DNA of 17,332 nucleotides from DATFYI01 sp035315125 (GCA_035315125.1 DATFYI010000191.1:1-17332); one strand, 5' to 3'. Shown: positions 6,270-15,058, counted from the stretch's first letter. Notes: generated from the letters alone by a model not told the origin. Numbers and translations: made by a program.

Positions 6270-8618
6270 TCATTTCTCTTTGAAATCAGGAATTTGGGCG
6301 ATTAGCTCGTTTTTCAATTGATTTGTATGGTCGGTATCACCCAATATCTGATACCAACTCATGAGTTGTGCCATTCTTTGACCCCATAAATCTGGGGTCG
6401 TGATGGTTTGTAGCTGTGGAACCAGCTCCATCGCCATTGCAGGTCTTCTAAACATATAAGGTCCATAATAGAGTTGGCCAAAGGAACCTGGTCCTAATCC
6501 ACCTTGCATTTGATAGCTAGTGATAGCATCCTGGCCTATTGCAACCGCATCATTGATCTTCCCCTGACTGGCGGCTAATTCTGCTTCAACCCAGCGTACT
6601 TCTGAGTGATCCGCAGGAGTACTAAAATATGCCAAATCGGCAACTTTTAAAAGTTTCTCTGCTTCTTGAGTGTTACCGAGAGTTAAATCATCTTCTGCAA
6701 GTTGAGCGTACCAAACTGAAAAGGCAGACTGGCTAGATTTTTCAGCCAGGAGTTGCTGGAGAGTGGGAGTGTTTGCCAATGGGTGGTCATTCAACCAATT
6801 TAAATGGATTTCTTTGCGGAAATCTGTACTGCGCCAGAAATATGCATTAATCCAATCTGGTTGTAGGGAAAAAACATGATCATAGGCTGTCTTAGCAGTC
6901 GAAAGTTCGTTCCTTGTTTCAGCTACTATTCCCAGATTTAAATAACAGATACTACATCTCGGAGCAGCTTTTACAGATTTCTCAAAAGCATCTTGGGCAG
7001 ACGGCAGATCTTTTTTATTAAAATATAATGCCCCCAAATTTGCATAATTCATCGCCCAGCTAGGTTCCATCCGGGTCGTTGTACTCAGTGAAGAAATCGC
7101 TTGATCTAAAGCAACTTTATCGCCATTTTCAGCCAGGACACTTTCAGACAAACCTAATTGCTGGTGAGCAATTACTGACCCCGGGTCGTGCTGAATAGAT
7201 GCCTGAAAAGTTTGAGCCGCTTTTGACCATTGTCCGTTATTTGCCTGTGCCACACCCTGATAGAGTGGGTAAATTGCCCATAAATTTATCCAGACCGCTG
7301 CAATGATCAGTAATACCCAAAACGGGCGCTTAAAAAGAAAAGGTTGGGGCCCAATTGATGCGGTGCCTAATACAGCTCCAGCAACAATTGCTAAAAACCA
7401 CAAACCTAATGGAGCGGTGAAAAAGCCATCAAAAATACTATGCAGAACAAGCGCAGTTAATGCAGCCACCACTCCTGCTATGGCTGAAAAACTGAGATCT
7501 TTTGCTTTAGACAATTTCTGCCATAACGCAATAACCAATGCAATCGAAAGCCATGTAGCGGCGAGCAATCCGGTAATTCCTCTTTCATCAAGCATATTAA
7601 AAAAAGTACCTTGAGCAGAAATAAACACAACATCCGGAGGAACTGAATGGCTGGCATTAAATGCGTTTGCGTACGTAAATGCTCCTTGACCAAAAATTGG
7701 TGATTTCAGAAAACCTTGCCATGCCGGCAACCAATACTCTGTTCGAGAGATAAGAATTGGACCATGAGTAGGGTGCAAAGTCTCTTTGTAAAGAAAATAA
7801 CCCGCTACGCCAGCTACGGCAATAACCACAATGAAGAGGCCTATCAAAATGATCGGGCGAACACGAAGTTTTTGCCAGGTTGGCTTCCAATTTAACTTTC
7901 CATTCGAAATATAAATCACCAATAGACAAATCACCCCACCGGCAGTACCCAGCCAACCGCCTCTTGAAGAAGTTAGGAACAATAGCCAGAGGCAAGAAAG
8001 GATATAGACCCCTAATAGAATCCTCACAAACCAGGCCCTGGTCTCTAATAGACGCGCCATTGCCAGCAGAATGAATAAATTATAGAACATCGCTCCTAAA
8101 TTTTCTGAGGGAAGGCGGTAAATCAAATCAAGACGAGGGTAGGCTTGCCATAATTTCTGCAACCACTGCAAATAATCTACCCAACCCAACGCAATGATAA
8201 CAATACCAGATAACAAGATGCATTTGACGATCAACTCGGTTGGCCAACCGCGTGCCGCAAGGTCGGAGCCAAAAATGAATACAAAAATTAAAATGCTCAT
8301 CAGAATCATCTGGCCGGACGAACGTCGTGGGTCAATAGATGTGAAAATTGACGGAATATACAATAACGTCCAAACAAGAATCGGCCAGGCCAATGGCGTT
8401 TGGCTGCGTTGCCCTTTGATCAGCCAGATGATAGCAACAACGGTTAAAAGGCTAGCGCTGGCAATCAAGGAATTTAGATCAACAAGGTGGTTATAAGTTC
8501 CACTAAACAGGATCATGAATACAAATATAAAAAATAAAACAGCTTCCCGAATCAAATATTGCCAATCAGGTCTGATTGAGCTGGTCTTTTGAAGATTTAA
8601 ACTTGTAGTATTATCCAA
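6270..8618 (-). CDS. Wzy/O-antigen-ligase family protein with C-terminal TPR domain
   Basis: This 782-residue protein joins two parts. Residues about 20-450 form a polytopic membrane domain with the superfamily motifs FLTSSRGGWLG (214-224), SRTEYWLPAWQGFLKSPIFG (291-310) and LDERGITGLL (343-352). Residues about 454-600 carry TPR-like repeats (clear at about 454-487, 522-555 and 556-589), and a further helical region runs to the C-terminus. Wzy-TPR fusions occur as ligases and as protein O-oligosaccharyltransferases, where the TPR part contacts the acceptor or partner proteins. With a second, Wzz-coupled Wzy in the locus, a ligase or glycan-transfer role is the more likely one here, but this is inference. 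Translation starts at TTG 8618 (upstream GAGG, 11 nt away); no ATG or GTG lies nearby in frame. It is the promoter-proximal gene of the leftward set. Confidence 0.85.
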   Translation of the reverse strand: MDNTTSLNLQKTSSIRPDWQYLIREAVLFFIFVFMILFSGTYNHLVDLNSLIASASLLTVVAIIWLIKGQRSQTPLAWPILVWTLLYIPSIFTSIDPRRSSGQMILMSILIFVFIFGSDLAARGWPTELIVKCILLSGIVIIALGWVDYLQWLQKLWQAYPRLDLIYRLPSENLGAMFYNLFILLAMARLLETRAWFVRILLGVYILSCLWLLFLTSSRGGWLGTAGGVICLLVIYISNGKLNWKPTWQKLRVRPIILIGLFIVVIAVAGVAGYFLYKETLHPTHGPILISRTEYWLPAWQGFLKSPIFGQGAFTYANAFNASHSVPPDVVFISAQGTFFNMLDERGITGLLAATWLSIALVIALWQKLSKAKDLSFSAIAGVVAALTALVLHSIFDGFFTAPLGLWFLAIVAGAVLGTASIGPQPFLFKRPFWVLLIIAAVWINLWAIYPLYQGVAQANNGQWSKAAQTFQASIQHDPGSVIAHQQLGLSESVLAENGDKVALDQAISSLSTTTRMEPSWAMNYANLGALYFNKKDLPSAQDAFEKSVKAAPRCSICYLNLGIVAETRNELSTAKTAYDHVFSLQPDWINAYFWRSTDFRKEIHLNWLNDHPLANTPTLQQLLAEKSSQSAFSVWYAQLAEDDLTLGNTQEAEKLLKVADLAYFSTPADHSEVRWVEAELAASQGKINDAVAIGQDAITSYQMQGGLGPGSFGQLYYGPYMFRRPAMAMELVPQLQTITTPDLWGQRMAQLMSWYQILGDTDHTNQLKNELIAQIPDFKEK

Positions 8619-8691
8619 GATGTTTCTTGCCTCAGCCTTTTCTAAATTCCTGTTGATTTGACTGTAATATCTATATCTCCACCCAATTAAG

Positions 8692-8720
8692 ATTATATAG
8701 CCAATATTTTTAATGGTCCA
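8692..8720 (-). promoter_or_regulatory. Candidate promoter for the leftward glycan genes
   Basis: On the minus strand, TGGACC (8720-8715, four of six consensus bases) and a perfect TATAAT (8697-8692) are spaced by 17 bp. The predicted start near 8685 gives a leader of about 67 nt to the TTG at 8618. Confidence 0.45.
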
Positions 8721-8834
8721 TTTTATTATTGGAATTCTTTTAAAAATGGATATCTAAAACCGGGCTATTTAAAAGAGAAATAAAAGAGCTTTCCTTTAAT
8801 AATTATACGTGTGTCCATACCGGTGTTGATTAAC

Positions 8835-8856
8835 AGATTAGCAAACACCCTAATCT
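8835..8856. repeat. Perfect inverted repeat, possible operator
   Basis: AGATTAG (8835-8841) and CTAATCT (8850-8856) are exact inverted copies around an 8-nt spacer. The centre-to-centre distance is 15 bp. It lies 32-53 nt before the ATG of the oxidoreductase gene, where a regulator could control the rightward transcript. There is no following T-run, so it is not a terminator. Confidence 0.45.
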
Positions 8857-8872
8857 ACAAACTATTCTGGAA

Positions 8873-8878
8873 TATAAT
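8873..8878 (+). promoter_or_regulatory. Candidate -10 element very close to the oxidoreductase start
   Basis: TATAAT ends 9 nt before the ATG at 8888, so transcription from it would give an almost leaderless message. No good -35 is seen 16-18 bp upstream, where half of the inverted repeat lies instead. Such a promoter would need an activator or would be weak. The ATG has only GAAG as a ribosome binding site. Confidence 0.3.
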
Positions 8879-8887
8879 CGAAGAAAG

Positions 8888-11065
8888 ATGAAACAACTCC
8901 TTCAGTACATCCGTGATGGAAAAACGATCATTGCTGACGTACCAGCCCCATTGGTTCGTCCCGGCACAGCTTTGATCCAGACGGCAGTTTCGCTTGTTTC
9001 AGCCGGTACTGAGCGAATGGTGGTAGAGTTTGCTGAGAAAAACCTGCTTGATAAGGCGCGCTCTCGCCCCGACCTGGTCCGTCAGATATTAGATAAAGCC
9101 GGACGGGAAGGTATATTACCGACTATTGAGGCCACATTTAACCGTCTTGATCAGCCGATGACATTAGGCTATTCCTCTGCCGGTACAGTTATGGCTGTTG
9201 GCGAAGGATTAAAGGGATTTAACATCAATGATCGGGTGGCTTGTGCCGGCGGCGGATATGCTGTCCACGCCGAGTATGCCATTGTGCCGCAAAACCTGCT
9301 GGCTGTTCTGCCTCCGCAGGTCGATTTCGAATTAGCTTCTTTTGCAACCCTTGGCGCTATCGCCATGCACGGTTTTCGCCTGGCCCATCCCCAAATTGGC
9401 GAACGAGTGGCAATCATCGGTATGGGTCTACTGGGTCTTTTGGCCGCCAATATCGTTCGCGCCGCCGGATGTCCTCTCTTGGGAATTGATCTGAATGCCG
9501 GCCGTGTCCAAATGGCAAAACAGATGGGTTTTGAATGCATTCTGCCGGGCGAGGCAGATAGTACTGGGCGGGTTTTTACCCACGGGCGGGGTTTCGATAT
9601 CGTCTTGATCTGCGCAGATACGCACACAAATGATCCTATCGAACTGGCAGGAGTATTGGCTCGAGATCGCGGGCAGGTTGTTGCGGTGGGTGCAGTTGGC
9701 CTCAATATTCCCCGCAAAATCTATTATGAAAAAGAGATTAATTTTCAGGTTTCACGCTCGTACGGACCCGGCAGGTATGATTCAAATTATGAAGATAAAG
9801 GACTTGATTACCCGCTAGGATTTGTGCGCTGGACAGAAGGTCGTAATCTGGAAGCATTCGTCGAACTGCTAGCCAATCACCAGGTTAATGTGAAACCATT
9901 GATTACACACCGGTTTCCAATTGATCAGGCGCCAGCCGCTTACGATCTGATTACCGGAAAAACCAGAGAGCCTTTTCTGGGTGTACTCATTACCTACCCT
10001 CAAAAAGAATTAGATCGATCAAATGAAAGAATTGAAAATAGCTCAATAGCAAATGATCCTTCACATACTAAAACTGGCCAGTTAGTTTTAGGTGTATTGG
10101 GCGCTGGAAATTATGCTTCTGCTATGTTTCTGCCAACAGTTAAAAAAATTGGCGGAATTTCATTAAAAGGGATCGCATCCGGGTCAGGATTAACTGCCCG
10201 GCATGCCTCTCAGCGCTATGGATTTGCATACGCAAGTTCGTCTGATGAAGAAATCATAAATGACTCGGAGATCAATGTCATCGCTGTTTTAACAAGACAT
10301 CACCTGCATGCTCGCCAGATTATTGCATCTCTCCAGCGTGGGAAGCATGTATTTTGCGAAAAACCGCTTGCCATAAATAAGGCGGAGCTGAGTGAAATTG
10401 CCAGCGCTCTTTCAGTTCAGTCTGCCCCAATATTAATGGTCGGTTTTAACCGCAGGTATGCCCCAATGGCAATCCAACTCAAAGAATTCATGTCTGGCGT
10501 AAAAGAACCGTTTGTGGCTCAATATCGTATCAACGCCGGATATATTCCTCTCAACCATTGGCTGCAAGATCCCAATCAAGGTGGCGGTAGGATCATAGGG
10601 GAAGGTTGTCATTTTGTTGATCTTCTGACCTTTCTGGCAGGTGCTTGCCCGGTAACTGTCAGTGCTCAGGCAATTCCAGATGAAGGCCGTTACTGCCAGG
10701 ATAATGTCTGCTTGACCCTCTCTTTTCCGAATGGCTCGATTGGATCTATTCTATATCTTGCAAATGGTGACAAGAGTGTCCCCAAAGAAAGGCTTGAGAT
10801 TTTCTGTGGTGGGCAAGTGGGTATCTTGGATGATTTTCGGAGTCTTGAGTTGGTAAAAAATGGCAATCGTAAAATCTACCGATCCAACCTGAGTCAGGAT
10901 AAAGGTCATCGTAACGCCTGGCAAACTTTTCTGAATGCTGTGAAGAATGGAAACCCAGCCCCCATTCCTTACGAACAATTATTTGGGGTTACTCAAACAA
11001 CATTTCTCGCAAAGGAAGCTCTCACCAGTCACGAACAAGTCATGATACCTGTGTTTTGTAAATGA
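8888..11065 (+). CDS. Bi-domain oxidoreductase: zinc-ligand-less MDR dehydrogenase fused to Gfo/Idh/MocA
   Basis: This 725-residue protein has two complete oxidoreductase halves. Residues about 1-370 are a medium-chain dehydrogenase/reductase with a Rossmann motif GMGLLG (178-183). The usual zinc positions are altered: SLVSAGTE (35-42) has Ser where catalytic Cys is usual, GYSSAG (94-99) replaces the GHE motif, and there is no structural Cys cluster. A linker (about 371-397) leads to a Gfo/Idh/MocA half with GVLGAGNYA (402-410), the sugar-dehydrogenase CEKPLA (490-495) and GEGCHFVDLL (571-580). Both halves should bind NAD(P). The likely role is multi-step oxidation or reduction, perhaps epimerisation, of a sugar or nucleotide sugar, in the cytosol; the substrate is unknown. 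It overlaps the lyase gene by 4 nt (ATGA), which implies coupled translation. I know this fusion as a recurring neighbour of heparinase II/III-like genes in polysaccharide loci. Confidence 0.88.
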   Translation: MKQLLQYIRDGKTIIADVPAPLVRPGTALIQTAVSLVSAGTERMVVEFAEKNLLDKARSRPDLVRQILDKAGREGILPTIEATFNRLDQPMTLGYSSAGTVMAVGEGLKGFNINDRVACAGGGYAVHAEYAIVPQNLLAVLPPQVDFELASFATLGAIAMHGFRLAHPQIGERVAIIGMGLLGLLAANIVRAAGCPLLGIDLNAGRVQMAKQMGFECILPGEADSTGRVFTHGRGFDIVLICADTHTNDPIELAGVLARDRGQVVAVGAVGLNIPRKIYYEKEINFQVSRSYGPGRYDSNYEDKGLDYPLGFVRWTEGRNLEAFVELLANHQVNVKPLITHRFPIDQAPAAYDLITGKTREPFLGVLITYPQKELDRSNERIENSSIANDPSHTKTGQLVLGVLGAGNYASAMFLPTVKKIGGISLKGIASGSGLTARHASQRYGFAYASSSDEEIINDSEINVIAVLTRHHLHARQIIASLQRGKHVFCEKPLAINKAELSEIASALSVQSAPILMVGFNRRYAPMAIQLKEFMSGVKEPFVAQYRINAGYIPLNHWLQDPNQGGGRIIGEGCHFVDLLTFLAGACPVTVSAQAIPDEGRYCQDNVCLTLSFPNGSIGSILYLANGDKSVPKERLEIFCGGQVGILDDFRSLELVKNGNRKIYRSNLSQDKGHRNAWQTFLNAVKNGNPAPIPYEQLFGVTQTTFLAKEALTSHEQVMIPVFCK

Positions 11066-13092
11066 GCTCTACCGTCCAGCGCCTACAATTGGCTTATACG
11101 GCTGCCCGTCAGCTTGGTCCCAGAACAATTTGGCAATATGGCTTATACCAGGCTGGCCTGAAGACCGGTTATTTCCGGTGGAGAACCCCTGTAACCAAAC
11201 TTCCAATGCCAGGAATGGATGAAAGCGCTCCTTCGTTATCGCGTATTAATCCACAATTTTTCTTATCCGTCCCCGGACAGGAACAATTAGCAGAATTATT
11301 GGGAGAAGAAAACTCCAGCAAAGTTATAGAAGAGGCTGAAGAAATCCTACAAGGACACATCCGGTTGTTTGGCGGAGAATCCGTTCAATTATGCCTGAGC
11401 CCTACTAATTCAAACCTACATTGGAGTCAATACAAAGAGCAACCAGGACAGGATATCAAATTCATCTGGGAACCGGCCAGGTTTAGCTGGGTCTATACAC
11501 TTGGGCGAGCTTATCAGATTAGCGGTGATGAACGCTTCCCTGAATCGTTTTACAAATTCCTGGATACCTTTTTAGACAATAATCCGACTAATGGCGGCCC
11601 AAATTGGATTTCTGGACAGGAAATCGCGTTACGAATTTTTGCGTTTGTATTCGCCTGGCAGGTCTTCTCAAATTCACCAGCCTCTACACCTGGCAGGATA
11701 TTACGCCTATACGAAACGCTCCTGGCGCATGCCAGCCGAATCCCACTCACTTTGTGTTATGCACGCTCCCAAAACAATAATCATTTATTAACGGAAGCGG
11801 CTGGACTATTTACTGCCAGTAGCTGCCTGCCACAGTTTTCAAAAGCAGCTTCCTGGCGAAATTTAGGGTGGCATTGGTTCAACTGGGCAATCCAGAATCA
11901 GATTACAAGCGACGGAACCTACATCCAACATAGTACAAATTACCACCGTCTGATGCTTCAGACCGCCTTATGGGTCCAAGCGGCTGCCAAAAAACAGATG
12001 GTTGAATTTCCATTGAAAACGAAAGAGCTATTGGCAGCAGCGACAAATTGGTTGATGGGACAATTCGATCCAAATTCAGGGCGCGTGTCTAACCTGGGCC
12101 ACAATGATGGGTCGTATATCTTACCGTTAGCGCCCAGCGATTTTTCCGATTATCGGCCCGTTATCCAGGCTGCTTCTTCTGCCTTTTTGGATGAGCCTTG
12201 TCTTCCGGCCGGGGCATGGGATGAAATGGGTCTTTGGTTTAAGTGCTCAAAGATCAAAAAACGCGACCCCGAACTTCAATCCCAGTTTGGCGAACAGGGT
12301 CTGGAGCACAGTGCTTTGCTCCTTGGTAAAAATCACTGGCGTCTTGGCAATACGACCAATTGGGCTACCCTTCGGTCAGTCATTTTCAAAGACCGGCCTG
12401 CTCATGCCGACCAACTGCATGTGGAGTTGTGGTGGCGCGGGTTTAATCTCGCCATGGATGCTGGCACTTACCTTTACACTGCGCCGGCACCCTGGCAAAA
12501 CACGCTGATGGATACAATCGTTCACAATACCATACAAGTGGATGGACAAAACCAAATGCTGCGCGCCGGCCGTTTCCTGTGGCTGAATTGGGCCCAATCA
12601 CGGCAACTTTTTGAAATCGAAAATGATCATACTCGTGCAGCAGAACATGACGGGTATCAGCACATCGGGGTAAAACACCAGAGGACTTTGATGCGGGTTG
12701 AACCAAATGAATGGTGTATCCGGGACAGGCTGATTCCAAATCAATTAACTGCTGGTGTCCATCAGGCTGTAATCAATTGGCTTTTACCCGATTGGCCCTG
12801 GATGATCAATGAAATTGGCGATTCAATAGTTTTACAACTTCAAACACCCGATGCCCGCCAAGTGACGATCCAGGTTTATCTTGAAGAGACTGCACAAAAT
12901 CACCAGCCTAAACAAAATTCTGTTCGGTTGATCAGAGCGGGCGAGGTTGTTTATGGCCCAGAGCGCCGCGTTGACACTCTCGGGTGGGTTTCCCCAACCT
13001 ACAGTCAAAAATTACCGGCGCTTTCATTTCAGTTAGAATTTGAGGGGAAACTTCCCTTTACGATTCTGACACTCTGGACATTGCCGCTCTAA
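11062..13092 (+). CDS. Heparinase II/III family polysaccharide lyase-like protein
   Basis: This 676-residue protein has an N-terminal helical toroid (to about 370) and a C-terminal beta-sandwich heparinase II/III domain (about 410-670). Landmarks are NNNHLLTEAAGLF (238-250), DGTYIQHSTNYHRLMLQ (284-300), NLGHNDGS (344-351), HADQLHVELWWRG (448-460), DAGTYLY (466-472) and HNTIQVDGQNQM (488-499). In characterised relatives (heparinase II, PL17 alginate lyases) an Asn-His pair, a Tyr and another His do beta-elimination on uronic-acid-containing glycans. Asn240-His241, Tyr294 and His448 are the matching candidates here. No signal peptide or membrane segment is visible at the N-terminus, which is odd for a lyase acting on exported polymer. 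It may act inside the cell or on lipid-linked intermediates. It starts within the ATGA overlap with the upstream fusion enzyme and lacks its own Shine-Dalgarno sequence. Substrate and lyase activity are inferred from the family. Confidence 0.85.
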   Translation: MSSTVQRLQLAYTAARQLGPRTIWQYGLYQAGLKTGYFRWRTPVTKLPMPGMDESAPSLSRINPQFFLSVPGQEQLAELLGEENSSKVIEEAEEILQGHIRLFGGESVQLCLSPTNSNLHWSQYKEQPGQDIKFIWEPARFSWVYTLGRAYQISGDERFPESFYKFLDTFLDNNPTNGGPNWISGQEIALRIFAFVFAWQVFSNSPASTPGRILRLYETLLAHASRIPLTLCYARSQNNNHLLTEAAGLFTASSCLPQFSKAASWRNLGWHWFNWAIQNQITSDGTYIQHSTNYHRLMLQTALWVQAAAKKQMVEFPLKTKELLAAATNWLMGQFDPNSGRVSNLGHNDGSYILPLAPSDFSDYRPVIQAASSAFLDEPCLPAGAWDEMGLWFKCSKIKKRDPELQSQFGEQGLEHSALLLGKNHWRLGNTTNWATLRSVIFKDRPAHADQLHVELWWRGFNLAMDAGTYLYTAPAPWQNTLMDTIVHNTIQVDGQNQMLRAGRFLWLNWAQSRQLFEIENDHTRAAEHDGYQHIGVKHQRTLMRVEPNEWCIRDRLIPNQLTAGVHQAVINWLLPDWPWMINEIGDSIVLQLQTPDARQVTIQVYLEETAQNHQPKQNSVRLIRAGEVVYGPERRVDTLGWVSPTYSQKLPALSFQLEFEGKLPFTILTLWTLPL

Positions 13093-13131
13093 GAATAACT
13101 TTGCATTCAGGTGTTAGGGTAAAATGTAAGT

Positions 13132-14379
13132 ATGCATATTTTGCTTATCCACCAGGCCTTTGCAGGATTGGACGAAGCGGGGGGAACCCGCCATTTCGAG
13201 ATGGCCTGTTATTTGGCAAACCAGGGTCACCAAGTTACCATCATTAGTAGCCCGGTCAGTTATCTTACAGGAAAACCGCGTGGCGATAAAATTCCATGGG
13301 TGGAAAAGCAGGAAGTTCGTCCAGGTATAACGATTTTACGGACATATACATACCCGGCTCTGCATCGCAGTTTTAGCCATCGGATTCTCAGTTTTCTGAG
13401 TTTTATGATCTCTTCCTTTTTTGTGGGGATTGGTGTAAAAAAGGTTGACTTAATTTGGGGAACCTCACCGCCATTATTTCAGGGTTTTTCTGCCTGGTTA
13501 CTGGCAAAAATTAAAAGAGTCCCTTTCGTATTTGAAGTACGGGATTTGTGGCCGGCTTTTGCAATCGCAATTGGAGTGCTCAAGAACCCGATCTTGATCA
13601 AGGCCTCTTTATGGTTGGAACGATTTCTTTACCAACATGCTGATTGTGTAATCGTAAATTCGCCGGGATTTGTTGAACACGTTCGCCAAGGGGGGGGCCG
13701 ACAAATTAAGCTTATCCCAAATGGGGCAGATCCAGCCATGTTTGATCCTCAATCAAATGGTCAATCGATCCGCCAGCATTTTGGATTAGATGGTAAATTC
13801 CTGGTATTATATGCCGGGGCATTTGGGTTTTCGAATGATTTGGGCGTAGTTCTTCAAGCCGCGGACCAGCTACGCTCGGATGAAACGATCCGTTTGATTT
13901 TTGTGGGCGATGGCAAAGAGAAACCGACCCTGTTAGCTCAGGCAAAAGAATTGAACCTGGAAAACGTAGTCTTTATACCCCCGGTTCCAAAAACTGAGAT
14001 GCGCTCCATTCTGGCAGCCGCAGATGCCTGCATTGCGATTTTAAAACCCATCGATTTATACAAGACTACCTATCCAAATAAAGTATTTGATTACATGGCA
14101 GCCGGCCGGCCGGTTGTGCTTGCAATTGACGGGGTTATCAAACAGCTCGTAGAAACCGCTGGAGCTGGTTTAGCTGTCCAACCAGGCAACTCAAAAGCAT
14201 TGGCTTGTGCAATCAGGCAGCTTTCAGCTAATCGCGAACTTGCCCGTACGATGGGTTTAGCAGGCAGATCTTATGTTGAGCGTTTTTATAATCGCACTCA
14301 ATTATCGAATGAATTGGGATTAGTCCTTGAGGATGTTAGGAGGAATTATGGCAGAAAAAATCCTGGTAGTCGAAGATGA
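13132..14379 (+). CDS. GT4-type glycosyltransferase (WbuB-like, GT-B fold)
   Basis: This 415-residue protein has the two halves of a GT-B retaining glycosyltransferase. The N-terminal acceptor domain begins MHILLIHQAF with an AGGTRHFEMA stretch (16-25) and contains FEVRDLWP (134-141). The C-terminal nucleotide-sugar domain contains LVLYAGAFG (224-232), LIFVGDGKEK (255-264) and YPNKVFDYMAAGRPVV (314-329). Asp320 stands where many GT4 enzymes have the second Glu of the EX7E motif, a variant I associate with WbuB-like proteins. It adds a sugar to a lipid-linked glycan on the cytoplasmic side of the membrane. It starts 39 nt after the lyase gene, preceded by a weak AGGG at about 12 nt. No terminator separates the two, so they are probably one transcript. 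Its last 32 nt overlap the response regulator gene, and that gene's ribosome binding site lies inside this one. Confidence 0.88.
   Translation: MHILLIHQAFAGLDEAGGTRHFEMACYLANQGHQVTIISSPVSYLTGKPRGDKIPWVEKQEVRPGITILRTYTYPALHRSFSHRILSFLSFMISSFFVGIGVKKVDLIWGTSPPLFQGFSAWLLAKIKRVPFVFEVRDLWPAFAIAIGVLKNPILIKASLWLERFLYQHADCVIVNSPGFVEHVRQGGGRQIKLIPNGADPAMFDPQSNGQSIRQHFGLDGKFLVLYAGAFGFSNDLGVVLQAADQLRSDETIRLIFVGDGKEKPTLLAQAKELNLENVVFIPPVPKTEMRSILAAADACIAILKPIDLYKTTYPNKVFDYMAAGRPVVLAIDGVIKQLVETAGAGLAVQPGNSKALACAIRQLSANRELARTMGLAGRSYVERFYNRTQLSNELGLVLEDVRRNYGRKNPGSRR
14338..14343 (+). promoter_or_regulatory. Ribosome binding site that fixes the response regulator start
   Basis: AGGAGG lies 4 nt before the ATG at 14348, inside the glycosyltransferase gene. 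The earlier in-frame start at 14327 would put seven unmatched residues before the conserved receiver start, so 14348 is preferred. Confidence 0.8.
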
Positions 14380-15058
14380 GCTTACTCTTCAAGAAACACT
14401 TGCTTACAATCTGAAACATCAAGGATACGCGGTTGAAACAGCCAGTGATGGACCGGCTGCCTTGGAGGTTGCCAGGCGGACTCACCCCGATTTAATCATA
14501 CTGGATATCATGTTGCCGGGTATTGACGGTTTTGAGGTGTGCCGGATTTTACGCCAGGAAATGACAACCCCCGTTTTAATGCTCACCGCACGAGATGATG
14601 AAATTGACCGGGTAGTTGGTTTGGAGGTTGGCGCAGACGATTATCTGACCAAACCATTCAGTATGCGCGAACTTCTGGCTCGTGTCAAAGCTCTACTCAG
14701 ACGCGTTCGTATGATTAAGGAGGAGATCGTAACCGATGGAAATTCGCCAAAATCGAACCAGGTGCTCACATTTGGCGATCTTATTGTTGATTTGAACCGC
14801 CGTGAAGTGCGCTTGAAAGAACAAGCCCTGGCATTCAAACCAAAAGAGTATGAATTACTGCTCTTTCTGGCCCAACATCGTGGACAGGTGCTTTCGCGTG
14901 AATTTATTCTTGAAAAAGTGTGGGGGTGGGATTTTATTGGTGATAGCCGCACTGTTGACGTGCACATTCGCTGGCTGCGAGAGAAAATAGAATTAGAACC
15001 AGCCGATCCCCAAAGAATCATCACCGTACGCGGTGCAGGTTACCGCTTTGAGGGTTAG
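14348..15058 (+). CDS. phoB: PhoB/PhoP-type response regulator (OmpR family)
   Basis: This 236-residue protein has a receiver domain (1-120) with the acidic pair Asp10-Glu11, phosphoacceptor Asp53 (LIILDIMLPG), Thr80 and Lys102 (LTKPFS). A winged-helix DNA-binding domain follows (about 138-236), with FKPKEYELLLFLAQHRGQVL (163-182), a recognition-helix region (SRTVDVHIRWLREKI, 200-214) and the final wing VRGAGYRFE. When phosphorylated it should bind direct-repeat sites and control transcription. It is assigned to phosphate regulation because a PhoR-like kinase follows and a PstS gene with a Pho-type upstream region comes next; the protein alone would only be called OmpR-family. It overlaps the glycosyltransferase gene by 32 nt and is followed by the kinase after 9 nt. 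I see no promoter of its own upstream, so it depends on read-through or on a promoter inside the glycosyltransferase gene. Confidence 0.88.
   Translation: MAEKILVVEDELTLQETLAYNLKHQGYAVETASDGPAALEVARRTHPDLIILDIMLPGIDGFEVCRILRQEMTTPVLMLTARDDEIDRVVGLEVGADDYLTKPFSMRELLARVKALLRRVRMIKEEIVTDGNSPKSNQVLTFGDLIVDLNRREVRLKEQALAFKPKEYELLLFLAQHRGQVLSREFILEKVWGWDFIGDSRTVDVHIRWLREKIELEPADPQRIITVRGAGYRFEG

Larger units (their letters stand above)
8619..8887. other. Divergent AT-rich intergenic region between leftward and rightward glycan genes
   Basis: These 269 bp lie between two gene sets transcribed away from each other and contain no convincing coding frame. They hold a promoter candidate for the leftward genes (8692-8720), a second weaker minus-strand TATAAT at about 8805, a 7-bp perfect inverted repeat (8835-8856), and a TATAAT only 9 nt before the rightward ATG. 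They probably carry the control elements for both directions. Confidence 0.7.

Noticed and set aside
9169..9717. Minus-strand open frame of 182 codons
   Set aside because: It lies wholly inside the conserved MDR half of the fusion enzyme, has a Pro/Arg/Ser-rich composition typical of shadow frames, and shows no known motif.
13101..13125. Possible promoter (TTGCAT, TAAAAT) in the 39-nt gap before the GT4 gene
   Set aside because: The two elements are only 13 bp apart, too close for a sigma70 promoter.
14327..14347. Seven-codon N-terminal extension of the response regulator
   Set aside because: AGGAGG sits 4 nt before the ATG at 14348, and receiver domains start at that point; the extension has no matching family residues.
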